Part shown: piece by piece, positions 48,331 through 59,470 of the stretch
Numbering within the stretch: position 1 is the first letter of the stretch
How the letters are laid out: the number at the start of each line of letters is the position of its first letter
Source: Oscheius dolichura
Lineage: Eukaryota > Nematoda > Chromadorea > Rhabditida > Rhabditidae
DNA length: 64,000 nucleotides
Reading direction: 5' to 3'
NCBI GenBank assembly: GCA_932521035.1
Contig: OW051495.1
Coordinates: 12,152,001 to 12,216,000, forward strand
Translations under genes and position numbers: made by a program
The notes under the pieces: generated by a model
The model's input: the letters and a program-made list of their open reading frames with translations, nothing else
Databases searched by the model: none
What the model was told of the DNA's origin: nothing

Positions 48331-51300
48331 ATGTGGCCATTTCCTGTGCGGCTGTTGGGCTACAGCTGGATTTTCGTCTGCTTTCTTCTCGTAGCTGCAA
48401 ATGGACAAAAGGACAAATGCGACGCGCTGACTAAAGACATTGTGCTGACGAATGATCCTGGTGTCTGTGATTATAACAGCGTGCTACTGGGGCATTCAAC
48501 GAATTTCGTTACCTTGAATTTTTCCAATGCTGAAAACAAACCACTCAATGATTTTCTTAGACAAAACTTTGACACCATTTCTGGAGCCATTGTAATGGAA
48601 GGAAATAACCTTGTGGATACTGTCAACTATGCCAAAATCGGCACATGGAATGGACAAAGAGTGCCTGCGAGTACGTTTTTGTTTTATCTTATTTTAACTG
48701 TATGTGTAGACCGTATCTTTATCAGTATTCGAAACAATCCTAAGCTGACAAAAATTGAATGGGGTCTTAAAGTGAAACAACTGGTGATTATCCCAGGCCA
48801 GGAGGACGTGCACGTGTTCCTGTACAACAACCCATTGTTGGATTCAACCTCCATAAAAAGGATAGACGATGCAGTATCAAGTCACAAAAATATTAAGAAA
48901 CACATTCAAAGTGTACCTGGCGGTTTGTTCTCAGATTATTTTCCTCTTACTATTAATTCAGAGTGTATCTTCCAAGATCCTTTCGACCCAGCGAAGTACA
49001 CGCCTCCTGCTCCCGAACTCTTGGAGCATTGTAAAAGTATCAAGGGCGACTTGATTCTGGCCGACGGTACTGTGAAGAACAGCCTGAAACTGGACGACAA
49101 CGCCTGCTTGAAGCTGACCGGAGTGAACATGAAGGGTGTTACAATAACTGCAACCAAAGGTGGAGGACTTGCTGATTGTAAAGATGGCAAGACAAAGTCG
49201 GAGATCAGGGACAACAAGCACCTGTGTGGAGACGAGCTTCAAAAGCTCGCAGATTACTTTCCGACTACTCTCAACGTGTCTGTTCAGATGGATGCTAAAA
49301 CCTGCAGTAGGTCTTTTCTTTCTTACTGTCTCGTAGTTTTCCTAATTTCAAAGTGGCATGGAATAATCCTTCGATTTAGCTGTGACATGCAATGCCCCAA
49401 CGGACGTCTTTCATGAATACAACTATTGCCATGAAATTTCAATTGATGTCTCCATCGCCGGCTGGTTTACAGATGCTAATTTGAAAGAGAAACTCGGTCA
49501 ACTCGTCGCTTCGGATCACCAAGTCATCATCGAGAGAGGATCGATGAAAACCATCACCATGGAGAAACTGCAACGTGTCAAACGTAGACTCGCTTTCATT
49601 CTTCAACTTCTCCATCTTCAGATCTCAAAATTGCGGATAACTCCCAGCTAAAAGATTTGAACTTGCCGGCTTTGACGAATGTCACGGAACTGGTCATTAC
49701 AGGCAGTCCTGACCTTCCCTTTACAAAGATTGCCCAGCTGAATATCAATCCGGCAACGTCAACCGTCGAGTGTCACACGACCACGACCGACGTCATCACA
49801 AATATCGACAATCTCCGCCTCTGCAGTACCATCATAGGCCCGTTGATATTGGATGGCCTGAAGAAAGATGTGGCCAAGTTCAACGTCAAAAGAATCAAAG
49901 GCTGTGTCACGATCAAGAATACGAAACTGACGTCGTTGGCTTTCCTGAACATCGAGATCACCGATTGCGCGAAGGGTCATACGGCCACGGATAACCCGGA
50001 ACTGTGTAAGGCCGACTACTTCAGTGACAAGAACAAGGTTCCTATCGCCTTTACAGGAAAATACAAAGAATGTGGTCAGTTTTCCTCAGACTTTCTTGCA
50101 ATAATGAAGTTTGAGGTAAACATTGCTCAACCCTGAATAAGGTGGGATGTGAGACGTTTGGCGGAGAGTTGGTCTTCAGCGCGACGGTACAACACGACTA
50201 CGAAAAGCTGAAGACGCTGAAGACTATCCGGGGCAAGCTGACCATCGACAATACACCGTTAGCCGGCATCGACATTCCCAATTTGGAAGAGATTCAAGGC
50301 ACCACAGGTCGGTTACTGGCTTATACTCACCAATTGATTTACTCTACTCGTTTACCCCTAGAAACCTCCGACCTACAGTAACTTGTCCTTGTTTAGCGCC
50401 GGCCCTTCAAGTCACAAACAATTCGAAGCTGGAATCTCTGTCTATGAAAAAGTTGAAGAAGATATCAGTTGCCGACGGAACCGTACCGATTGTCAAGATC
50501 CTCGACAACCCCCGCCTGAAACAGGAAGTGTTGACGCAGTTCCTCCCGTCTGCATTGTATGACGAGTGTGTCAAGAAGGGGACCAACTGCCAATACCTCG
50601 ACAGTTTTCCTGGAGCCCATGAGGAGGGTAAGCCTCTTCCCGTTCACTATTATTTGAACTATTAATTCAGGAATTTCTATGGAAGCCATTGTCGGTGGTG
50701 TTGTGGGAGCGTTGGTTTTGATCGTTGTCCTCGTCATTGTGGCCGCCTGCTGCCATAGACGTCAAAAGAAGAAGAGGATTAGAAAGTTAGCGACCGACAA
50801 CACCACTGTGGATTGTGCTGATGATGATGATAAGGTGGTGGATGAAAAGATGCCTGGTGGAAAGGAGTGGAAAGAACTCACTTCGGAAGATTGCTTCTAT
50901 TATATAATATTGGGAATTGACCGGCATAAGAAGAATAAGAAGCTGGCACATAATGTTTGTGACGATTTGCCTGATATGGCGTTGGAAATGTTGTATACAA
51001 TTGCGACGTCCTTGGTAGTGGATCATTTCTTATATTGGCGCTGCCTGTTTAAAGGAATACCAGATATGGACGATGAAGACGGACAATCTAAGAAAAGTGC
51101 GTGATTTATTTACCTGAACGATTAATTACAGAGCTACAACCTGCCCTGATTAGTGACAAAATGCTTTTGAACAAAAATGTTCACTATGTTAATGCCAAAT
51201 ACAGAGACCGTTTGGCCGATTTTATTCAAGCACTGGTTGAAGCCGAGGCAAAATCGGAAGAGCTGACGAAGAAGAAACCAGTCCATATTTTCCATGTTGG

Positions 51301-52841
51301 AGCTAGATTTGAAGGTATAATTGGGAAGATTGGAGAAGCTCATACAAATGAACAGGAGGGGAAGGAAAAGGCGAAAGAATCCGGAGGTTCCACCGGAACG
51401 ACAACCTCCACTACTAATCAAATTGATGACAAGCAAAAGAGTGCAACAAAGAAAGCAGAAAACGGATCCGTTCTCAAGGTTGGACTGTCTTCTTTTCTCA
51501 CTTTTTCCACAATGGTGGCGAGGCCGGGACGGAGATTGAATGCTTCGTATGGTGAAGGCTCCCAGGGGCAGTTGTTTGAGGTACGCCTCTGCAACATCAT
51601 GCTGCCTGGATTGCTCGGATCCGTAAAGGCATTCGGCCCCTCGTACCTCGTTACATACATTTGTCCTCATCCCTACTCCGTGCGATTCCCCTTGCAGGAT
51701 TGCTGGAGGGAACCCACTCCGCAGTTAACTCAAAAAAGACAATTCTAAAATAGTCAAGTTTTTTCTTCCCCATTCTAGCTGTTTCGGTGATTTTATTAGA
51801 TAAAGATGATCATATCAATTAATTAACAAATTTTTTCAGCTCTACAAATATAACAGAGTCAATCTGCTGAAAGAGAACGACTACTGTCTACACGAATTAA
51901 CCGGAGCTCTAAAATTTGTGGATAAGAATGGAAAAAAGCATAGAACGGAAATTGTAGTATTGGAAATCATTCCATTTATTTCAAATAAAATCAAAGAAAG
52001 GAAGGAGAAGGCCAATAAGGAATGGTCTAGTATCCCAAACCATCTCTTCTGCAGTATGACATCCGCCGCTGAAATACCTTGGCCAGCCATTGTGAAATAT
52101 GCCCTGGAGAGGAATATCATCATCCATGTGGATGAAGCTGACTATTATCTACTGGTCTATTATTTTATTGCAACGTTCGAGGCCTTATCCGGTGTCTATG
52201 GTCCTCACGATCCGGAGAAATTCAAATACTTTGCCCATGGAATTTATCGAAAATACGTGTGCAAGCTGTATAAGAATGAGTTTAATAGTGGAGCGGTGAA
52301 TGCGTGGTGTATTTGGGCTAAAGCAATGTGTCTGTGGTTTGAAGGCATAAAAATGAAATGCCATGATCAGGAAAAGGCAGGAGATAAGGAGGCGACCAAA
52401 GGCTACACCAAGGATATTACTCAATTATATACTAGCTACGATATGGATAGAATGTGTAAAAATATGATTACTAGAACGGATGGAAAGAAAGGACCGCAGG
52501 AAATGGTCTGCGATCTGGCCCGCATGGAATTATTTATGTGTCATCACGGTCCAATTCAGTGGTCGAAATTTTTCGACAAAACCAAAAATCTGCCTGCTGA
52601 CTCCAAACATCCGCTGGTTTCTTTTATCGAGAAGAGAGATACATTTGCTACTGTAAAGAACAAGGGGATAGATTATGACCCACTGAAGCCATGGCTTGGT
52701 TTTAAAGGACAAGAAGCAATTGCGAAGAATGGCAAAAATACTGGAACAAGGATTATATGGGCAACGCAAAAGCAAGACAAAACGGGCGCTGGTGAGGCAG
52801 TAGGAGGAGAATCTATTCGTCCGCTCTTCATTACCCTTTAG
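48331..52841 (+). CDS. receptor L-domain single-pass receptor 1 with large unrecognised cytoplasmic region
   Basis: Eight exons (48331-49306, 49380-49583, 49622-50115, 50142-50307, 50397-50627, 50671-51096, 51132-51478, 51840-52841) give about 1281 residues. Signal peptide: WIFVCFLLVAANG. Several leucine-rich receptor L-domains follow (LVDTVNYAKIGTWNG, RNNPKLTKIEWGLK, LVITGSPDLPF, GKLTIDNTPLAGIDIPNLEE), the fold of insulin/EGF receptor ectodomains. TM at about 694-716 (AIVGGVVGALVLIVVLVIVA) is followed by CCHRRQKKKR. The cytoplasmic part of about 565 residues (DCFYYIILGIDRHKK, PVHIFHVGARFEGIIGKIGE, IVVLEIIPFI, DEADYYLLVYYFIATFEALS) shows no kinase or other motif I know. Uncertain points: an in-frame 18-codon segment at 48670-48723 that looks like a damaged intron, and a 26-nt intron at 50116-50141. 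Confidence 0.82.
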
Positions 52842-53511
52842 ACTGTGATAAAAGATATAATAAAAAAATCGATATAATAAAGGCCTTATTGACATTTTAA
52901 TTGTTTTCCTTTAACAATTACCATATCCCCGTTGAATAGAGAGAAACCCACGGGCTGTCATTCGAAGGAATACGGGGTCTAATAGATTACGGCCCACTTT
53001 TCAGCATGATCATTACAGTTACACGGAAACAACGTTTGCTTCTTGAAATGCTTCACTTTTCACGAGAATGTAAGACTCCAAAAAGAGAGCGCGTAATGGA
53101 AGTGCAACTTTAGTTCGATCTGCACAAATTTTGAGTACTATTCTACCTACGAATGGAGAATTTTTCTCTGTCTTTCTCTTTGTGTAACGGAACGAAATAG
53201 AGTCAGTTTCGGACCTCGGGGGAGTTTTCACTACGAGACCATTTTGGAATTTAGCGAACAGAGGCGCCTGACCAAATCAACGACTGTTTAAAACAATAGA
53301 ACCAGCTGGTGTTTCCATTTTTCAAAATTCAAAGGAAGTAAAATGAAAAGCAGGTTTATATTACAAAGACATACGACAAATTTTATATATGGTACCATTA
53401 GGGAAAAAAAACTATTTGTATCACTTTCTTTAATCTCTTCTTTAGTCGCCCTATTTCTCTGTCACTCCCTTCATTTGTCACTTTTCTTTCGTTTCCGTCG
53501 AATGTTTCTTC
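52842..53511. other. intergenic between convergent L-domain receptors
   Basis: AATAAA signals near 52859 and 52876 serve the plus-strand gene. Nothing else is seen. Confidence 0.5.
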
Positions 53512-55719
53512 TCACTTCGTTGTCGACCCATTGCTTGATCTTCCTCGTTTTGTTCCACTTTTCTCTCCATCCACAGATGTAGTTGACGCGGTGTTGGTCC
53601 CGTTCTTCAGCTTATTCTGAATTGTTTCATCATCAAAGTTCAAAGTATAACAGCTTACCTTTTCCTCTTTTTTCTTTTTCTTTTCCTCTTTTTTCTTTTT
53701 CTTTTCCTCTTTTTTCTTTTTCTTTTCTTCATTTAATTCTTTTGCCCAATTTTCGTCTGCTACGTGTATGTGAAATTGAGGATCTTCGACGTATCCGTTC
53801 TCGTCTTCGGGTTTCTCCAAGGCTTTCTTCTTGGCCATTTCCTCCAAAGCTTTCTTCTGTTCTTCCGCTTCCATCAAAGCTTTCCTCTGGTTTTCTGTTC
53901 TCTTCGAGGCCTTCTTCTTCCGCTTAATACAGCAGAAAACGATAATAACAATAGCCGCCAAGAGCAGAACTGCACAGCCTGCGATTATACCAATAGCTTC
54001 ATTACTCCTAAATTGAAAAACAATAAGCACCCATTACTATCGGACATACAATGTAGAACTAAAGTTATTTCCAGCTGCTCCGCTCGGGCCAGGGGGTCCG
54101 ATGTATCCAATTGGTGCTACACTGGGTTGGCCTGTTGTCGTGCCTCCACTGGGTCCACTAGTTTTTTCGCCTCCACCTCCACCAGGTATCGTCGTTCCCG
54201 CAGTTACAGCACACTTTGGCGACTCAATTTTATGTGTACCAATGTTTGGAGTAAAGCCACAGAGGGTACTCGCTGAAATAGAGGAAAGTTAAATGACTTC
54301 TAATAAAAGAAACTTACTGATTTTGTTTGTAGTTACTCTGACTATATTTCTGATAAATTGCAGTTGGTCCAATGGAAGATCCGCCAAGTAGATATCGCCA
54401 TTGACCTCCTCAATCTTATGGTCACTGCGCACTTCCCCACCGGTCCCGCTGGCAAACTTCAGAGGGCCTTCCACGTATTTGCAAGCATTCAGCACGGTAA
54501 GATTGTTGAGCGGCTCATCGAAGATACATTCTAAAAATATTCGTCTTAATCAGAATAACTAGACAACCAGTTGTCTAATTCAAGATCTCCTGGTAACCGG
54601 GAAAAAAAACTTTAAAGTTACCTCCGTGCTTTTGGAATTTACTATTCGCTGCAGATGTGTTCATATTTGTCAAAATTCCTTGGGGAAGACCGGGATTGCC
54701 ACTGACGACCAGCACAGTTGACGAGAATTGGTCCGACGGCTCGACCAGAGTGAGCTTGAAGTTCTTGCTGATTTCTAGATTTGGAAGAGTAAAGCTAGCC
54801 GGTAGTCTGACGCTGTCCAACTCGTCATTTTTGGATACAACAATGCCTTAAAAACTATAGATTATATGAGGCGAGGTATAAACTCAACCTCCGTTTACAA
54901 TGAACAACGTTGTTGCACTGGTAAAATTCAAACTAGACAATGCATTGTTTCTAACTATTTCCATTTTTCCCTGGGGAATCATGATGCTATTGATTGTATC
55001 CAATGATTTCCAGCTGGTCAATAACCATGATTGATAACCTCGTTGGGATCAGATTGACAATAATGTTCGTCAGCTCACGATTATTTGAGATGATAAATTC
55101 TAAAAATAGTAAATAAAAAATGATTCAGCTTACTTTGATTGTCAATTGACGTCAGCCCAGATAGGTTCAATTCTGTGATCGACGATCCATCAATTTCGAT
55201 ATTTACATCACTTATCAAAGTCAGTCTCGTGTTGAAGGTTTTCCATGTTGTTTCATCCACCTTCGTCACCCGAAGAGTGTAGGACTGTGTTGATCTGAGC
55301 ATAGAGCACGGCTGGTTGACCACGGCTTCGGCACTTTCATTAGCCAATGCATTGCCTGAAAGAAGAAACAATTGAACAGAAATGGAAAGAGTAATTCGAC
55401 CTGGTAGTCACTATAACATAGTATAGACGGCCTGTTAAGAGAGCAAAGAAGAAAAGCTCACAATTCACTTGACCAGCCTGCCTCAGCCGTCGATTCACAG
55501 ACGAGATTGCGTCTACAGGCGAGTTGTTCTCCTTCGGAAGATCAGCCGTATTGTTGGGGACGGGTCTCTCCTGGCCGACGGATGCCAACATTTCGTGTCC
55601 GCTTTCCCTCAAATCATCCCAGACGCCCTTTTCAGCAACCACCTGCAAAAGTTGTTATTAGTTTTAAAAAGTAGCAAAGTTACCGGAAGCAGTAGAAGAA
55701 AAAGGAGACGCAACTCCAT
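53512..55719 (-). CDS. receptor L-domain single-pass receptor 2, Lys/Glu-rich tail
   Basis: Nine exons on the minus strand: 55719-55684, 55642-55462, 55355-55134, 55099-55039, 55013-54889, 54846-54622, 54530-54318, 54272-54050, 54007-53512 (593 aa). MELRLLFLLLLP starts a signal peptide. The ectodomain has L-domain strands (ITELNLSGLTSIDN, IISNNRELTNIIVNLIP, MEIVRNNALSSLNFTSA, VLVVSGNPGLPQG, IEEVNGDIYLADLPLDQLQF), then a Gly/Pro/Thr-rich stalk (TTIPGGGGGEKTSG). TM at about 432-454 is AIGIIAGCAVLLLAAIVIIV. The short tail of about 140 residues is coiled-coil-like with three EEKKKKK repeats. The intron 55038-55014 is only 25 nt but is needed to keep frame. A 42-nt in-frame GT-AG stretch at 53617-53658 may be spliced, removing 14 residues. 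No kinase domain. Confidence 0.85.
53659..53727. repeat. three 21-bp tandem repeats encoding EEKKKKK
   Basis: The unit on the plus strand is TTTTCCTCTTTTTTCTTTTT plus one base. It encodes repeated Glu-Glu-Lys5 heptads in the tail of L-domain receptor 2. Confidence 0.85.
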
Positions 55720-56260
55720 TGAAGAAGACAGAAAGTGGAATGAATGGGTTTCTCGGCTTCTGGCCGTAGAAATACCGTCATTTTACCGGATATGTCCGAG
55801 TTTGGACCAGTGGAATAACAAGATTGGACAACTCGACCTGTTTGGTTAGGATTTCTTGTCAGAGTTTGGTCAAATTTAGCAGTAAAATGGGAAAGTTTGA
55901 CCCAATCCTTCCTTCAAATCCATGAATAGGATTCATACTTGACCCTGTGCCAAGGAAAGGCTTCCAGTCCGGTAAATGCCCCGTGGTCAGCGGCAGAAAC
56001 TGCGTAACGCTCCAAAGCCGCTCTCCTCAGCCTCCCTTTCATCCGTTCCTCTAGGGAGAAATTCTTTCCCTTCCCGGGAGAAACCTTTCCCATTGATTGT
56101 CTGTAGGAGAAGTTAAAGTGCTTATCGTGCCGAATTGCGAGCTACCAGGTAAGTTTTTGAGTGGTTAGGTTCCACGACGAAATGGAATAGCTGGAACCGA
56201 GAAAAATGAAAACGCCCTATAAAAGGGAGGTCATGGATGGCAGCAGCACTTCGGTCAATC
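55720..56260. other. intergenic between divergent receptor 2 and collagen 2
   Basis: Contains the two promoters; a TATA box for the collagen lies at 56218-56224. No gene is seen. Confidence 0.5.
56218..56224 (+). promoter_or_regulatory. TATA box of cuticle collagen 2
   Basis: TATAAAA about 37 bp before the ATG at 56261. Confidence 0.6.
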
Positions 56261-57288
56261 ATGGACATCGACACCAAAATCAAAGTCAGCCCTCTCTACT
56301 CTTCCCTTCCAGCTAAAGAATTCTTTAGGCGTATCGCTTCGTTGGCTACTCAGCCGTGGTCTTCTCGACTGTGGCCGTCCTCTCTGTCTGCGTCACCCTT
56401 CCCATGGTCTACAACTACGCTCACCATGTTAGAAACCAGATGCACCGGGAGCTGAAGGAGTGCCAGATGAACGCCAAGAACACTTGGGCCGAGGTCTATG
56501 CCCTGCCATCGACCAACAGCACCAGGGTTGCCCGTCAAACTGAGGAACAATGCCAGGGTTGCTGTTTGGAGGGACCAGCCGGACCTCAAGGAGCCCCAGG
56601 ACGAGCTGGACGACCAGGGTAAGACCAAATTTTCCTTCTTGAGAATAACACAAAACATTAAGAAAGCCCGGAGCTCCCGGTCATCCTGGAAATCCTGGAC
56701 GTCCTCCCCAGCAGCCTTGTGAGCCCCTCACACCCCCACCATGCAAACCCTGCCCCGCTGGACCTCCCGGTCCTGCTGGACCCCCCGGAGCCGCTGGTAA
56801 CCCCGGAGGGCCAGGACATGCTGGAGGAAAGGGTCCTGATGGAGAGCCCGGGCCCAACGGAGCAAAAGGAAACCCAGGACGCCCCGGACCCGCAGGAAAG
56901 CCCGGCCCCCCTGGACCCGGTGGAGAGAGCGGAGCTTCTGGTAATTTTTATAAACAACTAGAAATAGAAGTATCTTTAGGAGAACCCCAGCCCGGTGCTC
57001 CTGGACAACCTGGAAGACCCGGACAACCAGGAGCAAAGGGACCCAACGGAGAGCCAGGAAAGGACGGAGCCCCAGGAGAGGCCGGAGAGAAGGGAGAACC
57101 TGGAAGCAATGGAGAGCCTGGAAACGATGGAGAGAATGGTAAAAAACATGTTATTAGGATACAACAGAAAATTTGCAGGCAGCCCCGGACAGCCCGGAAG
57201 CGACGGAGACCAGGGAGAGAAGGGTATCTGCCCCAAGTACTGCGCTCTCGATGGAGGAGTCTTCTTCGAGGACGGCAGCCGCCGTTAA
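56261..57288 (+). CDS. cuticle collagen 2
   Basis: Five exons (56261-56284, 56329-56618, 56663-56940, 56980-57138, 57179-57288) give 286 residues. Exon 1 is only MDIDTKIK; the 44-nt intron joins it to [20 protein letters not shown], the classical cuticle-collagen membrane anchor, followed by [15 protein letters not shown] and a C-x6-W region. STRVARQ is a weak dibasic-type cleavage region. CQGCC precedes the first G-x-y block, and a [13 protein letters not shown] spacer separates it from two long triplet regions. The end [19 protein letters not shown] is the conserved C-terminus of a large group of nematode cuticle collagens. AATAAA lies at 57308. The two other-frame readings of exon 2 are shadows. 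Confidence 0.93.
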
Positions 57289-57530
57289 TTTCGTTGATCC
57301 TAGACGAAATAAACCTAGTTTTGCAATCTTGTCTGTTGCTTGTTCCTGTAATGTGTAGTATGGGGAATGCGAGATGGGTAGCAGTTACCTGAAACCGAAA
57401 CAGGAAGACAGTGGGGGAAAAGAAACGATGGGGGAAGTAAAACGAAGAAGTGATGAGAATGGAATTTGTACTGGAACGAGAAGAGAAGCTTGACTAGATG
57501 GAGTAAATGAGTAACAAATGAGTAAAATGT

Positions 57531-57586
57531 TCTCTAGCTCCAGAAACCTCATGTTTATGGCCAGGAACAAATTTTCCTGACTAAAC
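57531..57586 (+). repeat. 56-bp direct repeat, copy 1
   Basis: Starts TCTCTAGCTCCAGAAACCTC and matches 58150-58206 with scattered differences. Confidence 0.7.
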
Positions 57587-58149
57587 AGACTATACCCGAA
57601 ATAACTGTCGGAAGGGTTGCTTCACAAAAGGTGGAGAGCGGCCTATATCCAGCGGAAGTTCCTGGTCTTTACTCGAAAGATTTCGCCTCTACTTCTCTAC
57701 TTCTGAAGGTCTGTTATCTACTGTCGGAAAGAGCTCGTCGAGGTGGGCCCCATACTAACCCTCGTCAGTAATCATAATTGAGTTATCTCTTGCCGAGATT
57801 AATCGAGGAGCCACGAGCGGAAATCTTGACTAAAATGGAAGTCCGATAGCTCATTGGATTCGTTTCATCGAGCTGGTCAAGCAGAACCATGTAGCTCTTC
57901 GTATGCACCAAGACCAGGGTGATGAGGGATAGTGGAAGATTTGAATTTTCGAAATTTCTTCCCCAGGATCTTCGAGGGCTGGAGACTTGGAAATCGCATG
58001 TTTGAGCCAAGGTCTGTATTTTCCCCAGTAAACCTTGGCGAAATAGATCAGATAGAGAAATCCCCCAAAATGGAACCTGAATTTTTCAAACCATGTGACC
58101 TCCCATGAACATGAACATGAAATGGTGATGATTATTAGACTTGAAGCCA

Positions 58150-58206
58150 TCTCTAGCTCCAGAAACCTCGTTTTTATGGACGAAAGCAACTTTTCCCGGC
58201 TAAATG
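58150..58206 (+). repeat. 57-bp direct repeat, copy 2
   Basis: Starts TCTCTAGCTCCAGAAACCTC and then diverges gradually from copy 1. Confidence 0.7.
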
Positions 58207-58423
58207 CCAAAACAGTTACAAAATAAAATCCACTTTCCCCGATTTTGTTGTTTGCCAGCAGTTTTATCATCCTCTTTCTCTTTTCCAATTTGTCTGATTC
58301 TTGTGAATCGTAAACTTGCTTGCCTGTCCTCTTTTTCATCCGTTTCGGTCACCAGCGGTTTCGGCAAGCCCCTGCTGCCCGCTACGTTCCACTTCGCCTC
58401 TTTTTTGACTAGAAAGGTTCGCT

Positions 58424-58430
58424 TTATAAG
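58424..58430 (+). promoter_or_regulatory. TATA-like element of cuticle collagen 3
   Basis: TTATAAG lies before a probable untranslated first exon that ends at 58489. The intron ends TTTCTAG directly before the ATG, which could also serve as a trans-splice acceptor. Confidence 0.5.
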
Positions 58431-58534
58431 CCTGCCCCATTTCGCTGAATAGACACTCGTCTCCGAAGAAGAGTCAAGCATCCGCAAAGGTAGGGTTTCT
58501 ATTCTTTTCTTCATTTCAATTCGCTTATTTCTAG

Positions 58535-59424
58535 ATGTTCTTCGGTTCTGTGGTTTCTGGAGGGGTGATGATCATCAGCTTGGGAGCTCTGGCTACCATT
58601 GGCTGGATCTACTCGGACATCAATGACATGTTCGAACAGGGCCAGACCCAGGTGGACGAGTTCAAGATGATCTACGACTTGGCCTGGAAGAAGGTCATGC
58701 ACAAGGACAGCGTCGGACCGGCTGCTGACTTTGCCACTATTATCGGTAATTTCCCACCTTTTCCTTTATTCACATAATTATTTCAGGCAGAAACAAGAGA
58801 AACGCCGAGTGCCACTGTGGCTTGAAGTCGAAGGGATGCCCTGACGGCCCGCCGGGACCTCCAGGAGAGCCAGGAAAGGACGGTCCCGATGGTGAGGACG
58901 GAGAGCACGGAAAGAACGGACTGACTGGAATGCAAGCTGCCTATGGCGACAACGAGAAGAAGGAGTGCATCACCTGCCCGGCTGGACCCCCCGGACCCCC
59001 AGGAGAGGATGGACCTCAAGGACCTCCCGGCGACGATGGAGCTCCTGGAACCAATGGCGAGCCTGGAGAGCCTGGACCTGACGGAGATGCCGGACCTCCT
59101 GGACTTGATGGCCGCACCGGAACACCTGGAAAGCCCGGACCTATGGGACATCCCGGACATCCCGGAATTGTCTACTCTCCCGGACGGCCTGGCAGGCCTG
59201 GAGTACCTGGAGCTCGTGGACCTCCTGGCCCGGGTGGAGAGGACGGCAAAGATGGATCTGACGGCCAGCCTGGAGAGCCCGGAGCCTCGGGAACTCCTGG
59301 AAAAGACGGAGACAACGGAACTGATGGCCAGCCAGGAAGCCCTGGAGGAGACGGAGAGCCAGGACAAGATGCCGGCTACTGCCCCTGCCCTCCCAGAACC
59401 CAGCAGCTGCGTTACTTCGACTAG
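58535..59424 (+). CDS. cuticle collagen 3
   Basis: Two exons (58535-58745, 58787-59424) give 282 residues. [20 protein letters not shown] forms the membrane anchor, then [20 protein letters not shown] and a helical stretch to [13 protein letters not shown], a subtilisin-type cleavage site. Mature collagen starts [12 protein letters not shown], followed by a short triplet block, a Tyr-containing spacer ([19 protein letters not shown]) and a long triplet region interrupted once at GIVYSPG. It ends [17 protein letters not shown]. The ATG follows directly after TTTCTAG. A plus-strand shadow frame and a minus-strand one run through the repeat region. Confidence 0.92.
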
Positions 59425-59470
59425 AGCAGGGAGTACCAGACATATCACAATAGAAATGAATTTTCATTCG

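Larger units (their letters stand above)
57289..58534. other. intergenic between collagens 2 and 3; contains a duplicated 56-bp segment
   Basis: The segment pair 57531-57586 and 58150-58206 is a direct repeat. A TATA-like box lies at 58424-58430, and a probable non-coding first exon ends at the GTAGGG donor 58490. No other gene is seen. Confidence 0.5.
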
